From [Clostridium] asparagiforme DSM 15981 (GTDB taxonomy: Bacteria; Bacillota; Clostridia; Lachnospirales; Lachnospiraceae): a stretch of 64,000 nt of DNA. Where the stretch lies: positions 558,001 through 622,000 of the forward strand of contig CP102272.1 of NCBI GenBank assembly GCA_025149125.1, written 5' to 3'. Within the stretch, counting starts at the first letter, position 1; the number at the start of each line of letters is the position of its first letter. Positions 1 to 8,962 of the stretch are shown piece by piece. A program made the translations under genes and the position numbers. The notes under the pieces are model-generated. The model ran no database searches and was not told the origin of the DNA. It worked only from the letters and a program-made list of their open reading frames with translations.

Positions 1-559
1 TTGGGGCCCCTGGGGCTGCTGCTGATCGAGGATCTGGTGGAAGCGTGGACGTAAGGGGGGCCAGCCGGTCGATCTGATCCTTTAAATCCAGCAGGTACTG
101 GTGGGGCTTCATTTCGATGTGGATTCCCCAAGAATCCTTTCGCAGCGATTCCATCCAGTTGTCCCAGTCGCCGATAAAAATGTCGATAAAGTCGGGGGAA
201 TTCCCCCGGCTTTTAAAGCGTCTGAGGTATTCCTGTCTGGCCCCGGTTTCCGGATAGCAGAGTACATAGGGAACGCCGGCCTGCCCCAAACACCTCAGAA
301 CCCGCGCTACCGACGGAATGACAAGGTAGTCCTGCGGATTTTGCCGGTGGTATTCCAGAATCGCCTCCAGGTAGGAGAACTCCCATCCAAAGATAAAATC
401 CAGTTCCAGACTGGCCTTAAAGGACTCAACCGGCCGCCCGGAGGCCAGAAGCTTGTCAAAGTTCGAATACTTGAACGACATACAGCCAAAATCCACTGCG
501 TTTTCGACTTTTTGGCAAAAGGTAGTTTTGCCGATTCCTGAAAATCCTGCTATGATCAT
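1..559 (-). CDS. P-loop NTPase / kinase-like protein, C-terminus beyond window edge
   Basis: The frame starts at an ATG (559-557) behind a GGAGG-type site and stays open to the window edge, giving 186 residues. It begins MIIAGFSGIGKTT, a Walker A P-loop (GFSGIGKT) right at the N-terminus, as in small adenylate-kinase-like or phage-type nucleotide kinases. Later segments read YVLCYPETGARQEYLRRF and FIDIFIGDWDNW. The first resembles the lid region of small P-loop kinases, which suggests a nucleoside-phosphate-binding fold. No signal peptide or membrane segment is visible. I do not recognise a specific family. The protein is truncated only by the window. The ATP-binding call is firm; the substrate is unknown. 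Confidence 0.6.
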   Translation of the reverse strand, partial: MIIAGFSGIGKTTFCQKVENAVDFGCMSFKYSNFDKLLASGRPVESFKASLELDFIFGWEFSYLEAILEYHRQNPQDYLVIPSVARVLRCLGQAGVPYVLCYPETGARQEYLRRFKSRGNSPDFIDIFIGDWDNWMESLRKDSWGIHIEMKPHQYLLDLKDQIDRLAPLTSTLPPDPRSAAAPGAP

Positions 560-1018
560 AAATACCTCCTTGGTTTGGTCGTATATAGGCGTTTCCAAAG
601 CTGAAAATGCCACGTTATGATGACTTATTATAGGCCACGGGCGGAGGCTGCGCCAGTGCAGATTGCGTGTGGAGCCGTCGGCTTTGTGCCGCCTGTCAGG
701 AGATATGCGGACGGGTATACAAAAAGCCGGCCTTTTGTATACCGGAACCAGTTTGGGGCGGGCTGTGGGGAAATGCCGCCGGGACTCCGCCGTCGCCGGC
801 ACTGTTGCGAAAATGCCGCCCCGACAGCCGGAAAACACGCCCCAGGGCTGGTAAACAGGTTGGAAATGTGGTATGATATGCGAAAACCAGGATATGCCAA
901 ATGTGGGACGACATGGGATTGAAACGATGAAATGGACGCCGGAAACAGCGCATATCCGGCTAAGATGTCCGATCAAGGAATCTGCTGTGCAGCAATGACA
1001 GAAGGAGGGTTACATAAT
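560..1018. other. Intergenic region between divergent genes
   Basis: About 460 bases with no convincing gene. Several short overlapping frames exist on both strands, but none has a good ribosome site or a recognisable product. An extended -10 element (TG-G-TATGAT, hexamer 872-877) lies about 140 bases upstream of the ferredoxin gene on the + strand. A weak -35 (TGGTAA) sits 17 bases before it. Nothing else stands out. Confidence 0.4.
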
Positions 1019-1813
1019 ATGAAAATTTCAAAGGTGAACGCGGTGTACTTCAGCCCCACATTCAGCTCCGGGGAGATCACCGGGCTGGTGGCCGGGGAGA
1101 TGGCTTTGGCCGGAAGTCTCGGACAGGGGGAGAACATTGACCTGTCCAAAACGGAGGAGGATGAAGCGGTTCATGAGTTTGGGCCGGAGGACGTTGTCTG
1201 TGTGGGCGTTCCGTCCTACGGCGGGCGTGTGCCGGGGATTGCAGCGAAGCGTATGGAGAATCTGCGGGGCGACGGGACCGCGGCCGTGGTGATCGCGGTG
1301 TACGGCAACCGGGATTACGACGATACGCTGCTGGAGATGAAGGATATTCTGACCGAACGGGGATTTACGGTGATCGCCGGATTGGCCGCGATCGCCCAGC
1401 ATTCCATCGCGCCCTCCATCGCTGCGGGGAGACCCGATGAGAAGGACCGCCACGAATTGCGGGAGGCGGCCCGGGCGATTTGGGAAAAACTGGAGGACCT
1501 TGCGGCGCCCGCAGACGGTCAGGTGGAGGTTAAGGGGAAACGCCCCTACAAGGAGTACGGCGGTTCCGCCATGAAGCCTGCGGCGGATGAGAGCTGCGTG
1601 GGCTGCGGGACCTGCGCCGAACAGTGCCCGGTGAAGGCCATCCCGGCGGAGGCGCCGGACACTACGGACCGGGAACGCTGCATTTCCTGCATGCGCTGCA
1701 TCAAGGTATGTCCGGCAGGCGCCAGAAAGCTGGACCCGGCGGGGCAGTTGGCGGTGGAGCAGAAGCTGAGCAAGATTTGCGGGGAGCGCAAGGAGAACGA
1801 ACTGTATATTTAA
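1019..1813 (+). CDS. EFR1 family ferredoxin (flavodoxin-like domain plus two 4Fe-4S clusters)
   Basis: 264 residues. The N-terminal half (about 1-170) is a flavodoxin-like fold beginning MKISKVNAVYFSPTFSS, matching the FMN phosphate-binding loop of EFR1 proteins (YFSPTFSSGEIT). The C-terminal part carries two CxxCxxCxxxCP motifs: Cys193/196/199/203 and Cys221/224/227/231, a bacterial 2[4Fe-4S] ferredoxin domain. Expected role: a cytoplasmic electron carrier in an anaerobe. I chose the ATG at 1019 because GAAGGAGGG lies just upstream and the protein then starts at the usual family position. An in-frame start at 932 lacks a good site. The gene stands alone and ends in a strong terminator. Family assignment is confident; its redox partner is unknown. 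Confidence 0.9.
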   Translation: MKISKVNAVYFSPTFSSGEITGLVAGEMALAGSLGQGENIDLSKTEEDEAVHEFGPEDVVCVGVPSYGGRVPGIAAKRMENLRGDGTAAVVIAVYGNRDYDDTLLEMKDILTERGFTVIAGLAAIAQHSIAPSIAAGRPDEKDRHELREAARAIWEKLEDLAAPADGQVEVKGKRPYKEYGGSAMKPAADESCVGCGTCAEQCPVKAIPAEAPDTTDRERCISCMRCIKVCPAGARKLDPAGQLAVEQKLSKICGERKENELYI

Positions 1814-1830
1814 GGCGGGAATGAATCGAT

Positions 1831-1877
1831 GCTGCCGTCCATCCGGAGAATCCGGGTGGGCGGCGGTATTTTTTTGT
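1831..1877 (+). terminator. Rho-independent terminator after the EFR1 ferredoxin gene
   Basis: A GC-rich hairpin (CCGTCCATCCGG paired with CCGGGTGGGCGG, with two G-U pairs and a short loop) is followed by a T-run. It begins 17 bases after the stop codon. Confidence 0.8.
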
Positions 1878-2095
1878 GTATCGGGAGCGCGGCCTCAATA
1901 AAGATACAAAATATACAAAATAAATATATAAATATGACAAAAATTGAAATAAATATCAGCACATAAAAAAGAGTTATGGGTAAATGATACAAAATGGTAT
2001 TGGACAATCCAACTTTTAATCGATAAAATCAATGTAAACACAATCCCGGGATGTAGTGTCAGGCAATGTTATTTCAAACGAAAAAGGGGGATTTT

Positions 2096-3421
2096 ATGTT
2101 GGAAAAATTGAAGTCTGAGAAGATTTTGGGGATACCGCTGTGGCTGTTTACCATTCTTACTATTGCGACTCTTTTGATTGCAAAATTTAATTATCTTCCG
2201 TACAACCTGGCCGGAATGCTGGCGTTCTCGATGATTGTAGGTGCGTTTTTGGGATACATCGGAGACAAGATACCGGTCTGGAACGCCTGGTTTGGCGGCG
2301 GAATTATGCTGACCTGGATTATCATGTCCGCGGTTTACACCTTCAACTGGCTTCCGGAGAGCGCCATTTCCTGCATCGTGGATATCGGAATCGACGGCGG
2401 CTGGAGAGATTTCTTTATCGTCGTGTTGGTGGTTGGATCGATTTGCACGGTCAACCGTAAGATTCTGTTAAAATCCATTGTGGGGTTCATTCCCACCTGC
2501 GTTGTGGGCCTTCTTGCAGCGATTCTGTTTGGAATGGGGGCGGCACTGATTGTAGGGGTGGACCCGATCCGGGCCATGATTTATTACGCGCTTCCGGTAA
2601 TGGGCGGCGGCACCGGAGCGGGGGCGGTTCCCATGTCCGAGATGTTTGCAGCCGCTACGGGGCAGGATTCCGGCGCCTGGTTCGGGCCTGCGTTCGCGGC
2701 GCTCTGTGTAGCGGATTCCCTGGCGATCATTTTGGCTTCCTCCCTGAATGTGCTTGGCAAGAAGTTCCCAAAACTCAGCGGATATCCCTCTATGATGCGC
2801 CCCGGAAAAAAGGAGATCAACTCCCGGGAAACCGTGGAATCCGCAAAGGCCCAGATGCGGTCGGCGACCGTGGAAGAGTATGCGCTGGGTCTTGCATTTG
2901 CAGTATTTATGTACATTGTGGCAAACTTTTATTCCAAGATTTCACTGATCAACAACGCAGGACTGGGATTCAGCATCCATGCTTTCGCCTGGCTGGTTAT
3001 TTTTATGGCGGTTCTGATCGGCGCGGATGTTCTGCCGGAAAAGATTAAGGTGGGCTGCGCCGCGATCTCCAAGTTTTTCGCCAAATACATGGTATTTGCC
3101 CAGATGATCATTATGGGCTGCGCCTCGTCCCTGTACGACTTCGGCGAGATGCTGCTGCCCAAAAACCTGTTTATTATCACCATGGTCATGATCGGGGCAA
3201 TCATTGGCACGGGCGCGTTCGGATACCTGCTGGGTTTCTATCCGGTTGAGATCGCCATGACGGCGGGCTTGTGTCAGGCGAACGCGGGAAATTCGGGAGA
3301 TTTGATGACGCTGAGCGCTGGTAAACGGCTTGATCTGCTTGCCTTCTCATCCGTAGCAACGCGGATCGGTGGAGCGATTACGCTGGTGATCGCAAGTATT
3401 TTGTTTGGCTTTTTTGCATAG
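2096..3421 (+). CDS. 2-hydroxycarboxylate transporter family (2HCT) symporter
   Basis: 441 residues, highly hydrophobic, with about ten or more membrane segments. It matches the CitS/MleP/CimH family of cation-coupled citrate/malate/lactate carriers. The first re-entrant loop motif is GGGTGAGAVPMSEM (about residues 170-183). The mirrored C-terminal loop is NAGNSGDLMTLSAGKRLDLL (about 396-415), followed by the conserved ATRIGGA segment. The ATG at 2096 follows AAAAAGGGGG; an in-frame ATG ten codons upstream has no site. It opens a five-gene same-strand cluster with two C45 hydrolases, an esterase and a LysR regulator, so it probably imports (or exports) the hydroxy acid handled or released there. 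Family is confident; the substrate is not read from sequence. Confidence 0.85.
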   Translation: MLEKLKSEKILGIPLWLFTILTIATLLIAKFNYLPYNLAGMLAFSMIVGAFLGYIGDKIPVWNAWFGGGIMLTWIIMSAVYTFNWLPESAISCIVDIGIDGGWRDFFIVVLVVGSICTVNRKILLKSIVGFIPTCVVGLLAAILFGMGAALIVGVDPIRAMIYYALPVMGGGTGAGAVPMSEMFAAATGQDSGAWFGPAFAALCVADSLAIILASSLNVLGKKFPKLSGYPSMMRPGKKEINSRETVESAKAQMRSATVEEYALGLAFAVFMYIVANFYSKISLINNAGLGFSIHAFAWLVIFMAVLIGADVLPEKIKVGCAAISKFFAKYMVFAQMIIMGCASSLYDFGEMLLPKNLFIITMVMIGAIIGTGAFGYLLGFYPVEIAMTAGLCQANAGNSGDLMTLSAGKRLDLLAFSSVATRIGGAITLVIASILFGFFA

Positions 3422-3441
3422 AAAACGAGAGGCTTTATGTG

Positions 3442-4536
3442 ATGAAAAAACGAGAGTATTTCAGCCACTTCATTTTTAAAGGTTCTCATTTTGAGGTGGG
3501 AATCCAGCATGGAGAAGCGTTTCGTGAAGACATACGGAACCATATGAATATGATTCTGGAACTGGCAGCAGGAAATTCCGGATTGTCCAGGGAGGCTGTT
3601 TTGAAGCTTGTGGACGGCTATGAACCATTTATTGCGAAGTATACTCCCGGTTTTATCGAGGAACTGAAAGGACTTTCGCAGGGAGCGGGCATTGAATACA
3701 GAGAAGCTCTTCTGCTTCAGATGAAACAGGAAATTGTATATGCGGCGAGGTTCGGGAACGCTGAGCCGTCAGATCCGGCCTGCACTTCCTTTGCGTTTAA
3801 CAGCTCCTATACTTGTGACGGAAAGGTATACAGCGGTCAGAATACCGATCAGGACGGGGAGTTCAGAAATGTTGGTAATATTGTTACCTTTGCGGTAACC
3901 GGCAAGCCGCGGGTCATGATGTTGGTTCCGGCAGGGCAGATAAGCTTTATGGGAATGAACGAATTGGGAATGAGCACAGCTTGTAATTTTCTTCCCTGCA
4001 CCGGATGGAAACCCGGATTTCCGAGATATTTATTGTCACGATATATGCTGGAACAGACAAGCTTTGAGCAGGCATGTCTGAATCTTAGGGGCATAGATTC
4101 CATCGCCTCATCCCGGAACATTCTTCTGGCGGACGGGGAAGGGCACATGGTGAATTATGAGATTTTGCCAGTGGGGGTGGGAGAAATCCATGGAAATGGT
4201 TCTCTGATTCACACGAATCACTTCGTCCATCCCGAAATGGCAAAGTATGAAAAGAGCAATCCTTATGAACTGGAGGATTCGCTGGTGCGGTATCAGAGGC
4301 TCACAGAGCTCGGTGAAGACAATAAAGGGAATATTGAACTGTCCATGATCCAGTCGTTTCTGAGAGATCACGGCGACCATCCGTGCTACAGCATCTGCAT
4401 GCATCCCAGTCTACGCAACACATATCGGACCATGGCCTCTTTGGTGTTTGACTTGACGGACCGGGTGATGTACGTAGCGGCGGGAAATCCATGCCAAAGC
4501 CAATATCATAAATATACATTTGAAATGCAGCCATAA
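3442..4536 (+). CDS. C45 family autoproteolytic acyltransferase/hydrolase (first copy)
   Basis: About 365 residues. It belongs to the acyl-CoA:6-aminopenicillanate acyltransferase (peptidase C45) group of Ntn-hydrolases. These self-cleave before a cysteine, which then becomes the N-terminal nucleophile. The candidate nucleophile is in ACTSFAF (Cys about 114-115), preceded by the typical propeptide with GIQHGEAFRE and ELKGLSQGAGIEY. Downstream family features include YSGQNTDQDG and HTNHFVHP. Tandem ATGs occur at 3439-3444 (GTG ATG ATG context), so the exact start is uncertain by one codon. The gene lies 20 bases after the transporter and 46 bases before a second C45 gene. Expected activity is cleavage of an N-acyl or peptide-like amide. 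Penicillin itself need not be the substrate. Confidence 0.85.
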   Translation: MKKREYFSHFIFKGSHFEVGIQHGEAFREDIRNHMNMILELAAGNSGLSREAVLKLVDGYEPFIAKYTPGFIEELKGLSQGAGIEYREALLLQMKQEIVYAARFGNAEPSDPACTSFAFNSSYTCDGKVYSGQNTDQDGEFRNVGNIVTFAVTGKPRVMMLVPAGQISFMGMNELGMSTACNFLPCTGWKPGFPRYLLSRYMLEQTSFEQACLNLRGIDSIASSRNILLADGEGHMVNYEILPVGVGEIHGNGSLIHTNHFVHPEMAKYEKSNPYELEDSLVRYQRLTELGEDNKGNIELSMIQSFLRDHGDHPCYSICMHPSLRNTYRTMASLVFDLTDRVMYVAAGNPCQSQYHKYTFEMQP

Positions 4537-4582
4537 TGCACAACGGTGCGGTTATTTTGTAAGAGAAAGACGGAGGAACAGG

Positions 4583-5614
4583 ATGCGCGAATTTAACTAT
4601 ATTACAATCGACGGCAACACCCCCTATGAGAGGGGAAAACAGCACGGTGAAGCTGCAAGAAAGTTGATCTGCCTTGGGCTGGACCGTTACCACAGGAAGT
4701 TTGAAGCGCCATGGGAGACGGTTCGGGAGAAGGCGGAGCGGTACGTAGAGTTTCTGGCGGCGGATTACAGCGATCTTTTGGACGAGGTCCGGGGCATCGG
4801 AGACGGAGCGGGTGTCGATTTCGAGGATATGATGGTTCTCAATACCCGCTATGAGCTGTCAAAATTTCCGTTTGTCAAGGAATGCACCACATTTGCCGTT
4901 CTGCCCGACGCGTCCGAGAACCGGCATGTTTATCTGGGAATGAACTGGGATAATGTGCGCTGGATGCAGGACAGCTCGCTGCTCTTTCACGTTAATGAGC
5001 AGAACGGCATCCAGTATTTCTGCATGACGGAGGCCGGGCAGCTGATCCGGCACGGATTCAATAACTTTGGAGTCGGCATTGTCACCAATAATCTCGACAG
5101 CAAGGCGGACACGGATGGAGTCGGCGTGCCCACAAATTTCATGAGGCGCCGGGTGATCACCAGCCGGTCTCTGGAGGAGGCGGTGGACCGCATTGGATCG
5201 GCTCCAAGGGCGGTTTCCTGCAACTTGATGATTGGGTCGGAAAATGGTACCATAGACTTGGAAGTGAATCCGAAGTACGACATTCGAATCATGCCCGATA
5301 ATGGTATTCTCACCCATGCCAATCATTTCCGGGTACACAGGGAGCTGGAAAAGGATTTTGACCAAGCGTTTTTCCGGGATGTGCGGCTCTACTCTCTGTT
5401 GGAGCGGAGGTGCGGAAGGATTAACCCGGAATTCATACAGGATTGTCTGAAGGACCATTATCGGGAGAATCCGGAATCCGGGGAAGCGGTGTGCAATCAC
5501 GATGAGCGATGGGCCGTAACCATCGCCTCGCAGATTTATGATCTCACGGCGAAGGAGGCCTTTGTCTGCTGTGGAAATCCCTGCGAGGGAACGTACCGGC
5601 ATTACAGTTTATGA
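4583..5614 (+). CDS. C45 family autoproteolytic acyltransferase/hydrolase (second copy)
   Basis: 343 residues, a diverged paralogue of the gene just upstream. It begins MREFNYITIDGNTPYERGKQ. The propeptide contains EVRGIGDGAGVDFEDM, and the predicted autocleavage site is KECTTFAV with Cys101 as nucleophile. It is followed by VYLGMNWDN and HANHFRVH, the counterparts of motifs in its neighbour. The ATG at 4583 follows ACGGAGGAACAGG. An in-frame start 21 codons earlier would overlap the preceding gene and add an unrelated basic stretch, so I rejected it. Two different C45 enzymes side by side suggest stepwise deacylation of one substrate or two related substrates. Confidence 0.85.
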   Translation: MREFNYITIDGNTPYERGKQHGEAARKLICLGLDRYHRKFEAPWETVREKAERYVEFLAADYSDLLDEVRGIGDGAGVDFEDMMVLNTRYELSKFPFVKECTTFAVLPDASENRHVYLGMNWDNVRWMQDSSLLFHVNEQNGIQYFCMTEAGQLIRHGFNNFGVGIVTNNLDSKADTDGVGVPTNFMRRRVITSRSLEEAVDRIGSAPRAVSCNLMIGSENGTIDLEVNPKYDIRIMPDNGILTHANHFRVHRELEKDFDQAFFRDVRLYSLLERRCGRINPEFIQDCLKDHYRENPESGEAVCNHDERWAVTIASQIYDLTAKEAFVCCGNPCEGTYRHYSL

Positions 5615-5636
5615 GTGAGAAATGGGAGGGCAAAAG

Positions 5637-6467
5637 ATGATCAGTTGCAAAGTTCTTGCGGTAACGGATGACCCGGAGGCGAGGAAAGGAATCGTGGGGG
5701 ATGCGGACTATAACATGTTATGGTATTGCAGGGCAGACCCACGTTTCCAGTATTGGGTGAGGGTTCCCAAGGGTTATCTGGAAGACGAAAACAGACAGGG
5801 GTATAAGCTGGTGGTTGTGATACACGGCACCGGCTGCGAGGTGGAGCGGTACCTTCAGGCGGCAGCGCCGTTTCTGGAGGAACAGCACGCGGTTTTGCTG
5901 GCACCGGTATTCCCCAGCGGATTGTTTGAGCTGAGGGATTTCAACAGCTACAAGCTGCTCGCCTGTGACGGCATACGGTATGATGAAATTTTGCTTCAGA
6001 TGATTGAAGAGTTGAGATATCGATATGAGGGCGTTGAGACAGAACGGTTTTTTCTCTGTGGGCATTCCGGCGGCGGCCAGTTCACAAACCGTTTCCTGTT
6101 CGTCCACCCGGACCGCTTGACGGCGGTTTCCATCAGCGCGCCCGGAAGACCTACTTTGATCGATTTTGAGCAGGATTATTTCATGGGCGTTCGGGATTTA
6201 AAAGAACATTTCGGCCATGAAATTGACCTGGAAGCATTGAGAAAAGTACATGTGCAGATGGTTGTGGGCAGTCTGGACTGTAAATATGTGGGAGAAAGCC
6301 CTTGCGGTTCAACCAGAATTGAGCGTTTGAAGTGTTTGAAACAGAATTTTGAGGCTCATGGAATTTCCGTACAGTTGAATGTGCTGGATGGAGTGGACCA
6401 TGAGAGCCTTGAAGGGGACGAAAAGCGGATGGCCGCGTTCGGCGAATTCTTTAAAAAATATATGTGA
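5637..6467 (+). CDS. Alpha/beta hydrolase, esterase/PHB-depolymerase-like
   Basis: 276 residues with no signal peptide. The oxyanion region is LVVVIHGTGCEVERYL, and the nucleophile elbow is FLCGHSGGGQF with Ser144. A late VLDGVDHESL supplies the probable catalytic His. The motif order fits the esterase/PHB-depolymerase-like branch. The ATG at 5637 is 8 bases after GGGAGG. It sits 22 bases after the second C45 gene and belongs to the same transcription unit. It probably removes an ester group in the pathway served by the 2HCT transporter and C45 enzymes. The substrate is unknown. Confidence 0.8.
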   Translation: MISCKVLAVTDDPEARKGIVGDADYNMLWYCRADPRFQYWVRVPKGYLEDENRQGYKLVVVIHGTGCEVERYLQAAAPFLEEQHAVLLAPVFPSGLFELRDFNSYKLLACDGIRYDEILLQMIEELRYRYEGVETERFFLCGHSGGGQFTNRFLFVHPDRLTAVSISAPGRPTLIDFEQDYFMGVRDLKEHFGHEIDLEALRKVHVQMVVGSLDCKYVGESPCGSTRIERLKCLKQNFEAHGISVQLNVLDGVDHESLEGDEKRMAAFGEFFKKYM

Positions 6468-6545
6468 TTCATGGGTGCAACGGCAGAAATGATTTCGGGA
6501 GAAAGCATTTCTGCCGTTTGTGGGCAAAAAAGGAGGAAATATACA

Positions 6546-7484
6546 ATGAGCAGCAGTTATTCAAAGTTACAGTATATCATTGCGATTGCAGACAAGAAGA
6601 GCATTTCCCAGGCCGCCCGCGATTTGTATATTTCCCAGCCGGCGCTGACAAAATATATCAGCACTCTGGAGGACGAGCTTGGAGTCCAGCTGTTTGACCG
6701 GACGAGTACGCCGATTCAGCTGACCTACGCGGGGGAGGTCTATCTGGAGTACGCGAAGCTGCAGTCCGGAATGGAAAAAAAGATGCGCGCGGAAATGGAA
6801 GAAATTTCTAAAATGAAGAGGGGTAGAATTAATCTGGGAATTGGAATCGGACAGGGCGAGTATTGGCTGCCTAGAATTCTACCAGTGTTTTCGCGCCTGT
6901 ATCCGGGGATAGAGGTGCATATTTATGACGGCTTTCAACAGGATTACGAGGAGATGCTGGCCCGGGGAAATATCGATATTGCAATCTCCTCCTGGACGTC
7001 GCGTTCCGATAAGTTTCAGTATGAGGAGATCTGTGAGGAGAATATTTTGCTTTATATGTCCCCGGAGGACCCGATTTTAAAGGATATCGACGTTTCCGGC
7101 AATGATGTCGACCACCCGGTCTACATCCCACCGGAATTGTTGAATGGCACCACGATTATTATGACAAAGCCGGTAAATTCCACGTCCAGAACCGTTGCGC
7201 AGATCCTGACTCTCTGTGATATAAAACCGGGGAAGCGCATGTATGTGGGAAGCTGCAACACGGCATACTCGCTTGCGGCAGAGGGCATGGGGGTGGCGTT
7301 TTTTCCGCGAAGCAGCTATTTTTTCCCGGGTTATCATAAGAAACCGGCATGCTGTACGGTGACGGATCCGCCTTGCAGGAGAAAGATTGTGGCGGCCTAC
7401 CGGAAGGAGGACCTCTTGTCCAATATCAAGAAAAGTTTTATCGACGTGGTGAAACAGGTGGTAATAGAAAACCGGCTTTATTGA
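6546..7484 (+). CDS. LysR family transcriptional regulator
   Basis: 312 residues. The N-terminal winged HTH is visible at about 5-65 (YSKLQYIIAIADKKSISQAA then LYISQPALTKYISTLEDELG), followed by a type 2 periplasmic-binding-like effector domain (GRINLGIGIGQGEYWLPRIL onward). The ATG at 6546 follows AAGGAGGAAATATACA. In-frame codons upstream to 6471 lack a site. It is the last gene of the 2HCT/C45/esterase unit and is co-directional with it, so it probably regulates that cluster in response to its substrate. A terminator follows. The LysR call is certain; the regulon is inferred from position. Confidence 0.92.
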   Translation: MSSSYSKLQYIIAIADKKSISQAARDLYISQPALTKYISTLEDELGVQLFDRTSTPIQLTYAGEVYLEYAKLQSGMEKKMRAEMEEISKMKRGRINLGIGIGQGEYWLPRILPVFSRLYPGIEVHIYDGFQQDYEEMLARGNIDIAISSWTSRSDKFQYEEICEENILLYMSPEDPILKDIDVSGNDVDHPVYIPPELLNGTTIIMTKPVNSTSRTVAQILTLCDIKPGKRMYVGSCNTAYSLAAEGMGVAFFPRSSYFFPGYHKKPACCTVTDPPCRRKIVAAYRKEDLLSNIKKSFIDVVKQVVIENRLY

Positions 7485-7534
7485 GACTGACGGAAGGGGT
7501 TAAACGCAGGAGAAGATGGAGCGGCGAGCCGGAC

Positions 7535-7584
7535 ATCAGGGAATGATCATGCAAAATGCGTGTGATTATTCCCTGATTTTTTTT
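7535..7584 (+). terminator. Rho-independent terminator after the LysR gene
   Basis: A long stem (ATCAGGGAATGATCATGC pairing with GCGTGTGATTATTCCCTGAT, with a few G-U pairs, AAAA-type loop) is followed directly by eight T residues. It closes the 2HCT/C45/LysR unit. Confidence 0.9.
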
Positions 7585-7629
7585 GCGTTGCCGGAGATTC
7601 ATAGGGCACTCTGGGAGTCGGATCGTATC

Positions 7630-7646
7630 TTTTACCGCGGGTAAAA
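7630..7646. promoter_or_regulatory. Palindromic operator candidate upstream of the ROK/ABC operon
   Basis: A perfect inverted repeat TTTTACC-GCG-GGTAAAA lies in the otherwise AT-rich leader region, about 110 bases upstream of the predicted promoter. Its size and symmetry fit a dimeric repressor site. The regulator is unknown; no LacI or GntR gene is adjacent. Confidence 0.45.
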
Positions 7647-7757
7647 CCTGACGTATTTTGCGTGGGATTACTAAGAATACAAGAAAATGTTCTCAAAAAC
7701 CTATAAAATTGTGCAATATAGACAAAAACGCAGTTGAAAGATGCATCAGATTATCGA

Positions 7758-7786
7758 TAGACAACAAAAACAGAGCCGTATATAAT
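7758..7786 (+). promoter_or_regulatory. Sigma-70-type promoter for the ROK/ABC operon
   Basis: TAGACA (7758-7763) and TATAAT (7781-7786) are separated by exactly 17 bases. The expected transcript would have a leader of about 235 bases before the first ROK gene. This is the best promoter match in the 545-base gap between the LysR gene and the operon. The rest of that gap is AT-rich, with only the terminator and palindrome noted separately. Confidence 0.65.
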
Positions 7787-8029
7787 AGTGAGTATATTAG
7801 AAATGACGAAGATATTCGGAATAAAGAATATACTCCCTCACGGGGCGCTCGAAAGACGGGGGCATATTTTTTTATCCGAAATAGACTGATAATATTAATG
7901 ATTGTTATATAATTAACAGATAAAAAGGACAACGGAGGCCGGTTGAAGATTTTCTTTATTTTTTACCCGGACGGCCGTTCGGACACAAATTCACGGAAGA
8001 TTTTAAGACTGAATGCAGCAGGGGGTTAT

Positions 8030-8962
8030 ATGGACAGAAAGGTTATTTTATCGGTGGATGTTGGCGGTTCCAAATACGTGGTGGGCCTGGTGCGGGAGAA
8101 TGGGCAGATTATCTGCAAGCGCCGGTACAACTGGCGGCACATCTCCGCGGACAGCGTGGTGGAGCAGATCACGGAGGCCATGCAGCAGGCGATCCGGGAG
8201 AATCCCGGCGTTCAGATCAGCGCCGTGGGTATGACGATCCCCGGCTTGGTGGACCCGGCGGCGGGCGTGTGGGTATCGGCGAGGTTCATGGGTATCTACG
8301 GACTGCACATCGGAAGGATTTTGACGGAGCGTTTCGGTTACCGGGTGTTTCTGGACAACGACTGTAACGCCAGCGCCATCGCGGAGCGGATGTACGGGGT
8401 CTGCAAGCGCACGGACCATTTTATCTATCTGACGGTCAGCAACAGCATCGGCGGCGCCCTCTTTTTAAACGGGGAACTGTACCGGGGGGCGTTCGGAAAT
8501 GCGGGCGAGATCGGAGAGTGTTATGTGGACGAGGGGCTGGACGGAAGCGGCAGGCGGGACGCGCTGGAGAATTTCGCTTCCGGCCGCGGGCTGGCGGCCA
8601 CCTATGTAAAGCTGGGAGGAAGCCCAAAGATCGACGGGGAAGCGCCGGAGGGGCTGACAATTAGCCGACTGGCCCAGAAGGGGGATCCCGTTGCGCTGAA
8701 GGCATTTGAGATGGAAGGCCGGTACCTGGGACAGGTGATCGCCATGTGCTGCTCTGTGCTGGACCCGGAGAAGGTGATCCTGGGCGGAGGCGTGGCGCTG
8801 GCTTTTGATCAGTATAAAGAGCCGCTGATCCGCACGGTGAAGCAGGAACTGAATATCGGAGGCAAGACGATCCCCCTGATCCGCCCCACGGGGCTGGGAG
8901 ACGACGGCGGCCTGTTGGGAGCGGCTGCGATAGCGGTTTTGGAATTAAATCATTTTGGGTAA
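8030..8962 (+). CDS. ROK family sugar kinase (first of two)
   Basis: 310 residues. The ATP-binding loop is ILSVDVGGSKYVVGLV at the N-terminus, and the catalytic Asp is in LDNDCNASAIAE. GGALFLNGELYRGAFGNAGEIGE and VILGGGVAL are typical ROK segments. The usual zinc-binding CxCGxxGCxE cluster after GEIGE is absent (here CYVDEGLDGSGRRDALE). There is no N-terminal HTH, so this is a kinase-type ROK, not a repressor. I chose the ATG at 8030 (GCAGGGGG upstream) because it fits the family start. A TTG at 7943 with its own AACGGAGG site is in frame and would add 29 residues. It is the first gene of the sugar ABC operon and probably phosphorylates the imported sugar or amino sugar. Confidence 0.85.
   Translation: MDRKVILSVDVGGSKYVVGLVRENGQIICKRRYNWRHISADSVVEQITEAMQQAIRENPGVQISAVGMTIPGLVDPAAGVWVSARFMGIYGLHIGRILTERFGYRVFLDNDCNASAIAERMYGVCKRTDHFIYLTVSNSIGGALFLNGELYRGAFGNAGEIGECYVDEGLDGSGRRDALENFASGRGLAATYVKLGGSPKIDGEAPEGLTISRLAQKGDPVALKAFEMEGRYLGQVIAMCCSVLDPEKVILGGGVALAFDQYKEPLIRTVKQELNIGGKTIPLIRPTGLGDDGGLLGAAAIAVLELNHFG

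Noticed and set aside
101..541. + strand open frame of 146 codons at the left edge
   Set aside because: It is antisense to the P-loop gene, has no ribosome site, and its product has no recognisable motif.
617..953. Several short overlapping frames in the gap before the EFR1 gene
   Set aside because: They exist in many frames at once as expected of GC-rich DNA without stops; none has a good start signal or family pattern.
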